From Durusdinium trenchii (taxonomy: Eukaryota; Sar; Dinophyceae; Suessiales; Symbiodiniaceae), in assembly GCA_963970005.1 (NCBI GenBank), contig CAXAMN010021112.1, forward strand, positions 187,132-251,131: DNA of 64,000 nucleotides, given 5' to 3'. Numbering within the stretch: position 1 is the first letter of the stretch; each line of letters begins with the position of its first letter. Under the pieces are notes generated by a model. That model had not been told where the DNA came from. It searched no databases and saw only the letters and a list, made by a program, of their open reading frames with translations. Below, piece by piece: positions 56,640-64,000 of the stretch. Made by a program: the position numbers and the translations under genes.

Positions 56640-57480
56640 TTCATTTCCTTTTATACTTAATTTTCCCTTTTATGATTCCCTTTATTTTTTCTTTGTAAAT
56701 TGAACTATTCCTTTCATTTTTCCTTTTAACAATGGTTCATTCCTTCCATATGTCATGTTCCTTTTATACATCCCTTTCAACCTGCAATGTGTATAATTTC
56801 CTTCAATGTTCCTTTTCAATATGATGTTTTATTGTGACATTTTCCTTTTGAAACTGATTAATACATTATTTGGTTCTTAAACATGATTATTTCCTGTTAT
56901 TTTGCCTTCAAAAATGATATATTCCTTTCATTCATCCTTTGCAACTGATTTGTTTCTTTCATTTTCACTTTAAAAATGATCATTTCCGTTTATCTTTTTG
57001 TTTCCCTTTTATGATTCCTTTCATTTTCCCTTTAACATGACAATTTCTTTTTATATTCCCTTTTATGATTCCCTTTCATTCACTATTTTAAATGTCCTAT
57101 TCCCTTTTAAAATGATTCATTCCTTCCATATTTCATTTTCCCTTTTATGAATCTCTTTCAACCTGCAATTTGCATAATTTATTCCAATTTCCTGCTTAAA
57201 TATGATTAATTGTTTTCATGTTGCCTTTGAAACTGATTAATACATTGGTTTCGTCTGGTTCTTAAAGGTATTTATTTACTGTTATTTTCCTTTTTTAAAA
57301 CTAGCCATTCCTTTCATTCATCAATTGCAAATGATTAATTCCTTTTATGTTTCCTTAAAAAACACTCATTTCCTTGTATATTTAATGTTCCGTTTACGGT
57401 TACACTTAATTTTCCCTGTTAACTTGAACAACTCCTGTCATTTTCACTTATGAACTGATCATATCCTTTCATATAAAAAG
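56640..57480. repeat. AT-rich roughly 376-bp tandem repeat, pyrimidine-rich strand
   Basis: TTCCTTTCATTTTCCCTTTTATGATTCC-type phrases run through this block. The anchor phrase TTCATTCCTTCCATAT occurs at about 56739 and 57117, followed each time by CTTTCAACCTGCAAT and later GAAACTGATTAATACATT. This gives two tandem units of about 376 bp. A third partial unit lies at 59141-59366. No coding potential. Confidence 0.75.
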
Positions 57481-57715
57481 GACCTCCTGAAATATTAAAA
57501 AGAAATAAATCATTGTTAAAAGGGAAAATGAAAGGAATTGTTCATTTTCAAAAGGCGAATGAAAACAAGCAACAAATATTTACAAGAACATAGAAGAATA
57601 ACTCATTGTTGATGAATAAAAAGTAAATAGAAATCAAACACATTAATCATTTCTGGAAGGAAATAAACACCAGAATAAACATTGTTACAAGGACAATAAA
57701 AGGAAAGGCTGCAGG
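57480..57715. repeat. Purine-rich arm (inverted relative to 56640-57480)
   Basis: The composition switches to AAAGGAAAATGAAAGGAA-type phrases, the complement of the preceding block, right before the coding island. Confidence 0.65.
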
Positions 57716-57849
57716 CGTAACAATATACTACAGATTGCTGTGCCTTTTAAAATTTCGTTGCGCTGAAACTATCATCAGCGACACCTTTTTACTCACTTCG
57801 CTCGCTGTGTGAGTCGGCACATTGTTACGCTGAAACCCTATATCGAACC

Positions 57850-58605
57850 GAGTGGTACTTGCAACTGCTGACCCATGCAACGGACAGCGAAACCTCCAAC
57901 AACGACCATTGCTTGTGCGCAAAGGCCGTCAAAACGATGGATATGGTATGCCGCCGCCGTTTCGATGTTAGCCAAGATCTCGCGCTGTTTGGAAGTTTCT
58001 GTCCTTAAACACAAGCACATGGAAAACAGATTACAGTAACTTCACATAAATACCGGTCGAAGCGGTCTATGTGCACTGACAGCAACAAAAGACATGATGA
58101 ACATTTGGTGCGTATCCAAGTTTCTGCCACGAGGGAAACGAAAAGCCGCAGGCACTCTTAGAATGGAGGATGCTTTCCATGCCTTTAGAGATCACCGTGC
58201 ACAGAGGCAGACAACAGAGTAAGCGCGCGTTCATCTTGAAGCCGGTGGCTGTTGACGTTGCGCCTCGCCCAACTGCATCGTGGCCTTCCCCGGTGTCTTT
58301 GAAGACCACGGTAACACAAGTGTAGGTGTTGGGATTCCTTGCTGCAATGAGAGCAGGGTGGGATGAGAACCTTGTTTTGTCACAGTGATGGTGGACAATG
58401 CATGCTTCGTTGTCGAACTTCACGGTTGCATGGAAAGAGAAACATAGGGTCCTTCCTGTAAATTTGCAAAGCTGGTGGCTGGTAACCTCTTCATTCCTGC
58501 AAAACTGGAATGTTCGTTTCCGTGTAATTGAAAACGACATACACGTGAACTCCAACAGTGGAAGCATTTGTTGAACATGTTTGTCTAAATTACGTTTGCA
58601 ATGAT
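57850..58605 (-). CDS. Candidate two-exon gene in a GC-richer island, unknown
   Basis: Minus strand. Exon one runs from about 58605 to about 58100: KRNLDKHVQQMLPLLEFTC, SFSITRKRTFQFCRNEEV, CFSFHATVKFDNEACIVHHH, NPNTYTCVTVVFKDTGEG, TATGFKMNARLLCCLPLC, FSFPSWQKLGYAPN. Exon two follows GTTTAAG near 58006: TETSKQREILANIETAAAYH, then FDGLCAQAMVVVGGFAVRCM, to about 57855. The donor of exon one is not fixed; a GC donor at ATAC|GCACC is possible. The island (57720-58620) is sharply richer in G+C than both flanks, consistent with a gene between repeat arms. Extracellular-type Cys/His content is noted; no domain is recognised. Confidence 0.48.
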
Positions 58606-58619
58606 ACGCCGCAGTAATT

Positions 58620-58945
58620 GATTTTTTTAAAAGGAACATACAGGAAATTGATTTTGTTTGAAAAGAACATAACAGGAACCAATCATTATGAAAAGGAAAT
58701 TAAAGGAAATAACATTCTTAAAAAGAAAGCAAATTGAACATATTAAACTTTTAAAGGAATCACCTATTCTTTAACAAGAACAAAAAAATCAATGTTAAAG
58801 AACAAAAGACATATTCGTTTAAAACTACAAAATATGTGAACAAATCCCTTAATGGAAAATAATCATGTTTAGAAGAGCAATGAACATGAACAATCATTCT
58901 TCAAAGGAAATAAAACGAACTAATTGTTTTTAAAAGGAACTGCAC
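58620..58945. repeat. Purine-rich arm (AAAAGGAAAT phrases)
   Basis: Same composition as 57480-57715: AAAAGGAAATTAAAGGAAAT-like phrases, complementary in type to 56640-57480 and 59141-59366. Confidence 0.65.
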
Positions 58946-59007
58946 ACCTTATGTCTGAAGTCTTGGGATGGTTCATGGGGTCTGTACTTTTGTGTTTTTC
59001 CAAAACC

Positions 59008-59125
59008 TCGAGAAACAAAAAAACAAAAACACAATATTCAGAGAGTCTTGGCTGGGACCCCCGCTCCAGAGAGTCTGGAAATATTGTGTTCTTTGTGTTT
59101 TTTTTTTTTTTGTTTTCGATGTTTT
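59008..59125. repeat. Imperfect inverted repeat around an A/T-rich hairpin
   Basis: CTCGAGAAACAAAAAAACAA with AACACAATATTCAGAGAGTC on the left pairs with GTCTGGAAATATTGTGTTC and a run of T's ending GTTTTCGA on the right. Confidence 0.6.
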
Positions 59126-59140
59126 TGGCTGCCCTCTTAC

Positions 59141-59366
59141 AAATGATTCATTCCTTCCATATGTAATTTCCTCTTTTATGAATCCCTTTCAACCTACAAT
59201 TTGTATAATTTCCTTAAATGTTCCTTTTAATATGATTATGTAATTGCTTTCATTTTCTCAAGTTGATGAAGAAAGATTACTTCCTGATATTTTCCTTTAA
59301 AACATGATCTATTCCTTTCATTCATCCTTTGCAAATGATTAATTCCTTACATTTTCCCTTTTAAAA
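59141..59366. repeat. Third, partial copy of the AT-rich 376-bp unit
   Basis: It starts TGATTCATTCCTTCCATATG, then CTTTCAACCTACAATTTGT, the same order as in the units at 56735 and 57113. It resumes after the purine arms and the coding island. Confidence 0.72.
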
Positions 59367-59572
59367 TGTAAGCCTATTGCTAATAAAGAGAACATGCAAA
59401 AACTGCACTCCCAACCGGCACTAACTCAAAGTTCTATGAAAGAATCTGTCACACCCGTAGGCGCACCCCTAAAAGGCCAGCATCACTCAGTACAGCTTGC
59501 GCAGCAAGTAGACAATAAGAACCACACAAATAAGCCATTTAATTTAGTCTCTCAGTAGTAGCGAAGTCCAGG

Positions 59573-60078
59573 TCTACTACTACTACTACTACCACCTACT
59601 ACTACCTACTACTACCTACTACCTATATACTACCTACTACTAACATACTACCTACTACTACCTATATACTACCTACTACCTATATACTACCTACTACCTA
59701 CTACCTACTACTACCTACTACTACCACCTACTAATACCTACTACTACCTACTACTACCACCTACTACTACCTACTACTACTACTACTACTACCTACTACT
59801 ACCTACTACCTATATACTACCTACTACCTACATACTACCTACTACTACCACCTATATACTACCTGCTACCTATATACTACCTACTACCTACTACTACCTA
59901 CTACTACACTTACTACTACTACGCTTACTACTACTACACTTACTACTACTACACTTACTACTACTACTACTACTACTACTAGTACTACTACACTTACTAC
60001 TACTACACTTACTACTACTACTACACTTACTACTACTACACTTACTACTACTACTACACTTACACTTACTACTACACT

Positions 60079-60115
<37 letters not shown>
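59573..60115. repeat. (CTA)n / CTACCT / CTACACTTA complex microsatellite
   Basis: About 540 bp of CTA triplets, with the interruptions CTACCT and CCTATATA in the first two thirds and CACTTA in the last third. The interruptions group, giving a higher-order structure. Confidence 0.95.
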
Positions 60116-60116
<1 letters not shown>

Positions 60117-60709
60117 CCGTTTCAAAAAGGCGAGGGGGTGATGCATATAAAATACAATTCTAACACTGAATCTATAACATTACATGCTTTAGAGTTACTT
60201 GTTTTATAGAAGCAAATTCAACTCAAGAAATTCCAGCACTTGGTGGACAACAACTGTTACCAACCAACCAGAACTCCCCGTGCCCACGTGTTCCGGCACG
60301 TCCCGTTCGCCGTTTGACGGTTTTCTCGATCCTCCAGCCCAAAGCGGCGAGCACCGCAGAAGGACCAAAGCATCGGGGACCTCGCGGGGTCGTCGAATGG
60401 GTGCGGTGCGGTGACGTCGAATCGGTGACGTCGCACCCATGAGAACGGCGGAGGGTGCGAAGAACGGGAAGAACAGTACTTGAGGGAAGTGCACCTGGCT
60501 GCCAGTTTTGCTCCAAAGAATGCATGGTGATGTGGATGGCAGCGGGATGGCCCTTTGGATGATCATTGTCATCTACATGTTTTTTCCAGTACTGTATGTA
60601 GATGTATTGACCCTCCAAGTATCCAAACTTGAGGTATTATATATGATGGGAGTACTGGTTTCGAGACAAAAATCTGAGTTCAAGATGTCTTTTTTGACTA
60701 TACACAAAG

Positions 60710-62690
60710 GTGGCATATATAACAATTTCTAGCACTCTGGCACTCATGCTGTCGAACAAAAGAACTTTTCTGCTGTTTGTTGCAAACCCAACCGCCTGCA
60801 AACATTTTTTTTTGAACGGTGAAGCGTGGGAAAGTATCAATGATCTTTTTGGGGATAAATTTGTGGTTCAACCTCAGCTTTTTGACATCCACAAAACTCT
60901 TTAGTGAGGGTAGTTGCCGAAAAGACTGCCCTCGCCTCATCAGACATGACATCCCAACAAATTGACTGTTTGCCTTTGATGATGATGGTCAGTGGCGGGA
61001 CATGTAAACCGCTCGTGGTTAGTCGCCGTGGACCCGCGAGGAACGCGTCGCGGGGTTCCTCTCAAGGCCCGTGAGCTTCATCGCGTTGGGACCAGCCTCT
61101 CAGGTGTGGAGCAATGGCCAGCAGCAAACTTGCAAGCAAGTGAAATGTGTCAGTCCCCAAAACAGGAAGCTCTAAGCAACAACAAAGTAGTAACACAACA
61201 CAACCTCAAACTTCTTCACATTCGTGACCAGCTTGCCCGATTTCATTCTAAAGATCCCAAAGACCACCATTAACAGCTGTCCTTCCGAACCACTTATAGG
61301 TGACCCTCTAATGGAAGGGGCCCCTACGGGCTTTCTGGATACCCAGTCGTGGATCCCCACACGATCCCCACACCGGTGTGCCAGCGCTCCGGTCACGGCG
61401 CGCCACACCGTCCTCATCAATCAGCTCCAAGTCCATCTCCGCTCGGCCTTGCCGCACGGCCGCCAAGCTTGGTGGCCAGGCGATCTGCCCCCCGACATGG
61501 CCATGTTCCCTGCTCTCGAACCGTCTCGGAGACGGGTGAATACCACGTGAGCCACCGGTCTGGATGATCTGTCGTCGTTTGGTATATGACATATATGATT
61601 GACAGTGACACAACCGTATTTTTTTTACAGTGAGAAGTGACGCGATAGATGGCCTGTCTGAGAGTCAGGTCCAAACCTCTAAGTTGGCAAATCATGATGA
61701 CTGGTGGTTCCGGCAAGCAAACGCTGACCCAAAACGCTGCCCAAAGTCCTTTTTTGGCGCTCATACCCATACCGGATCACCAATCCCTGATATGTGGCCA
61801 GGCCTTGTGTTAGGTAACAACCGGCAAATGATTTCATAGTGCGCTCCATGCATGGGTGGCCCCGAAGTTTGCAAGTCCCAACCGGGAAAACTTTGGGCCG
61901 CACGTACCGGCCTTTTTGACCAGCGACTGGTCGGAAACAGGACCCTCCGGTAAGACCGTGGTTAGCCAAGGGAGTTCTCGTATGACGCGAATTGTGTGTA
62001 TTTTGTCAAGACTCGTTCTTCCAAGCTGAGCTTGGAGGATCCTCGACTCAAGTGAAGACTAAGCCGACATGTCGCACGCGACCAAGAAAAGGATTGGTTT
62101 AGAGCTAAAAGTTACTTTGGAAACATATAAAGTGTTCACTTTAGCTAACCCATCACAAGCTCCGAGCAAAATAAACAGTTGTGCAAACCCTCAAAACCCT
62201 TGGGACCTGTGTAGTGAACTATACATAGCGGAGCGTTGTACTGCGCAGGGTTGGGTTCACTCGCCATCAACCTTGCCGCCCCGTTTCGTCAGCGTCCGAC
62301 CGTTTCGGTTGACGAGAGACCCAAGACTGTACATGCCTTGCCGGGAAGGATCAAGAGGCACAACAGGAACAACATCCCGGAGTCGTCAAGTAAAGACACT
62401 TGGACCATGTTTGGCCATTCAATTTTCTGCCATTGGTCATGTACCGCAATGGGTTTTGAGATTGTCCTATGATACGATGGTATTCTATATAATTTGTATC
62501 ACTGCATCAGATCAACAACAACCACATGTCATGACCTCAATTGTGAATGGGTCGGTAAAACCACAAATCAACTCATCCAGGAGAAACCTCACAAGCTGCA
62601 TAGTTGCTATCTTGAGGTGAATCCACAATCGGAGGAGAGGGTGGCGCAAAGCATAGAGCAAAGCTATTCCATAAGCCATAAGTAGGCCCG
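60710..62690 (+). CDS. Candidate multi-exon gene, unknown
   Basis: The firmest exon is 61631-61814: acceptor TTTTTTTTACAG, frame RSDAIDGLSESQVQTSKLAN, WWFRQANADPKRCPKSFFGA, SPIPDMWPGLVLG, donor TTAG|GTAACAA. Possible earlier exons: 60735-60900 (LMLSNKRTFLLFVANPTACK, WESINDLFGDKFVVQPQLFD), though its antisense is also plausible; 61030-61273 (RRGVPLKARELHRVGTSLSG, LKLLHIRDQLARFHSKD). Possible later exons: 62270-62400 (APFRQRPTVSVDERPKTVHA); 62530-62685 (CHDLNCEWVGKTTNQLIQEK, NPQSEERVAQSIEQSYS). The joins are not established and more than one gene may be involved. No domain recognised. Confidence 0.42.
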
Positions 62691-62935
62691 TACACGCGTT
62701 TGCCTCTCCAAGGAATTCGGAACTTCGATGCGTGTACAAAAGGATGTGTTTTCGCAGATGTGTCTTGTTTCATGATATTCCAAGAAAGCAATCCGTCAGC
62801 TCGCGGACCTAACCTATACAAGTCGTAGATTTGTCCATGCAAAAGTCCAATTCAAGTGCAACCAAAATGACACATCAACATACTAGGACCATCCAAGGGG
62901 TCTGCTAATGACTTCTGTGACTTCGAAGGAACTCA

Positions 62936-63145
62936 TTGGAATCAGCTCAAAAAGCACGACTTGGACATGAAAACAACACCGGGAGGCGCGGACCGCGTCT
63001 CCCAACTACAGAGTTCCACGATGTCATTCGTTCCACCGATGTCCACGAAAGGGTACACAGGGTACACAGCCGGGATTTAGAGCAGTCTGAGAGGAATTCC
63101 GTGCCCAAGATTCTATTCTGGAGTGTATGCATCTCACAGATTTGA
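62936..63145 (+). CDS. Candidate exon, unknown
   Basis: The plus frame reads ESAQKARLGHENNTGRRGPR, TEFHDVIRSTDVHERVHRVH and SRDLEQSERNSVPKILF before a stop on 63143-63145. Basic and polar, natural composition. It could continue the gene at 60710-62690. Confidence 0.35.
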   Translation: MESAQKARLGHENNTGRRGPRLPTTEFHDVIRSTDVHERVHRVHSRDLEQSERNSVPKILFWSVCISQI

Positions 63146-63154
63146 CCACTAACA

Positions 63155-63613
63155 CTATATAGGAACTCCATCTCCACTAATTATAGTGCAAGGCTGAAGG
63201 CTCCAAGTACACCATTCAGCCGACACTCCGCGGATCTGACGGGTTCCCGGGCGTTCCCAGGCCCGCTGGGAGCCTCGTTGGACCCGGTGAAGCGGTTGGA
63301 CCCGTTGAACCGAGGATGACGGGGTATACATCAGGGTATACGGAACCGGTGAAGCTAAGCCAGTGGTTCGTATAGGAGTTTTTTCTAAGACTCTCATGTA
63401 TGTCTGATGTATTGTATCTATCAAGTATCTGTAAAATCTGGATGCATTTTGTAGATACGAACTAGCAGAGGAGGCATTGGGGAACTCCCTCTTCTCGGTT
63501 CCGAAGCAACTGGATACGCTTCGGTCACTCACATGCGAACAGCTGTCAGGGTCAAAAACCCTAGTGAACTGAGGGTCCTCTCCAAGGTTTTGGCAAAGTT
63601 CTTTCAGGGGCAT
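63155..63613 (-). CDS. Candidate intronless ORF, 152 aa, unknown
   Basis: The minus-strand frame opens at ATG 63613: MPLKELCQNLGEDPQFTRVF, SCFGTEKREFPNASSASSYL, NASRFYRYLIDTIHQTYMRV, EKTPIRTTGLASPVPYTLMY, then an Arg/Gln-rich part. The N-terminal 90 residues look most like protein; the C-terminal part is less convincing. Its 3' end lies 10 bases from the plus-strand exon ending at 63145. No family recognised. Confidence 0.42.
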   Translation of the reverse strand: MPLKELCQNLGEDPQFTRVFDPDSCSHVSDRSVSSCFGTEKREFPNASSASSYLQNASRFYRYLIDTIHQTYMRVLEKTPIRTTGLASPVPYTLMYTPSSSVQRVQPLHRVQRGSQRAWERPGTRQIRGVSAEWCTWSLQPCTIISGDGVPI

Positions 63614-63900
63614 TCAACAATTCAGGATCTTATTCTAGGGTTCACATGCATCAATAATTTTCGAGTCATTCATCAATCACTTAAACCACTGGAAATGTGG
63701 ACATATGTGCCCCATGGAGTCTTCTCACGTGTCGGCTGGGCGAACTCATTAATGTTGGATCTTGATTAGTAAAAGGCCACCCCCCCTCAAACAAATGGGG
63801 GAGCCTCTATAATAAACTGCCACCAAAACAAATCTGGGTTCCTAGGAGGATTCCTTTTGTAATTGAGTGTAGTATTCATGTTCCTTTCTCTCTTTGTTGT

Positions 63901-63935
<35 letters not shown>

Positions 63936-64000
63936 TGTAGTAGTAGCAGCAGCAGTAGCAGTAGCAGTAGCAGTAGCAGTAGCAGTAGCAGTAGCAGTAG
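63901..64000. repeat. (GTA)n then (GCAGTA)n microsatellite, cut by the window end
   Basis: GTAGTAG repeats for about 45 bases, a short GCAGCAGCAG patch, then a regular GTAGCA hexamer to the last base. This is the reverse complement type of the (CTA)n array at 59573-60115. Confidence 0.95.

Noticed and set aside
59573-60115. Repeat array as CRISPR
   Set aside because: No constant repeat separated by unique spacers; it is a trinucleotide-based microsatellite in a eukaryotic context.
61224-61613. Overlapping long frames on both strands near 61.3-61.6 kb
   Set aside because: The stretch is C/G-rich, which opens frames on both strands. No splice sites choose between them.
1-64000. Retrotransposon polymerase, viral, toxin or antibiotic-resistance genes
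   Set aside because: No reverse-transcriptase, integrase, capsid or toxin motif could be found by eye on either strand.

Overview
The window looks like nuclear DNA of a dinoflagellate, most likely of the Symbiodiniaceae/Suessiales type. The evidence is threefold. Four adjacent plus-strand genes at 0.25-8.7 kb match protein families that I know as heavily expanded in those genomes (recalled, not searched). Their exons join in frame only through short introns (about 60-220 bp), many with GC instead of GT at the 5' end and with AG or AGG repeated at both borders. The rest is gene-poor and full of microsatellites, short hairpin elements and dispersed repeats. No bacterial operon, Shine-Dalgarno site, rRNA, tRNA, CRISPR array or spliced-leader gene was found. 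The species cannot be named from this sequence alone.

Layout. 0.25-1.45 kb: 3' part of an 'EQPRSSL-type' gene, flanked by a 26-bp direct repeat. 2.0-5.2 kb: a highly charged, coiled-coil nuclear-type protein with at least nine well-defined exons. 5.8-6.7 kb: a protein with a GIY-YIG-like module. 6.8-8.7 kb: a 581-residue 'HSDEGR' protein, the best-supported gene here. 8.7-16 kb: sparse, with single candidate exons and hairpin elements. 16.8-17.8 kb: a convincing minus-strand gene that abuts two tandem copies of a roughly 1-kb repeat (17.8-20.1 kb). 20-31 kb: mostly non-coding with isolated exon remnants. 31-50 kb: short, often degenerate coding islands on both strands (in-frame TGA, single-base frameshifts), mixed with a Tc1/mariner-like MITE pair and a dispersed hairpin family. 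53.2-53.65 kb: assembly gap. 56.6-59.4 kb: AT-rich repeat arms of opposite strand polarity around a minus-strand coding island. 59.6-60.1 kb and 63.9-64 kb: (CTA)n and (TAG)n arrays. 60.7-63.6 kb: candidate exons on both strands.

The four left-hand genes share one strand, tight spacing and dinoflagellate-expanded families. From memory, gene models in related genomes often fuse the same families in this order. This suggests that they travel as one unit, perhaps a large uncharacterised mobile element with a nuclease-like and a transposase-like protein. That is the strongest candidate for an undescribed system here. Outside 0.25-8.7 kb, exon calls rest on reading-frame quality and splice sites alone and carry low confidence. 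No promoters, branch points or polyadenylation signals could be called.
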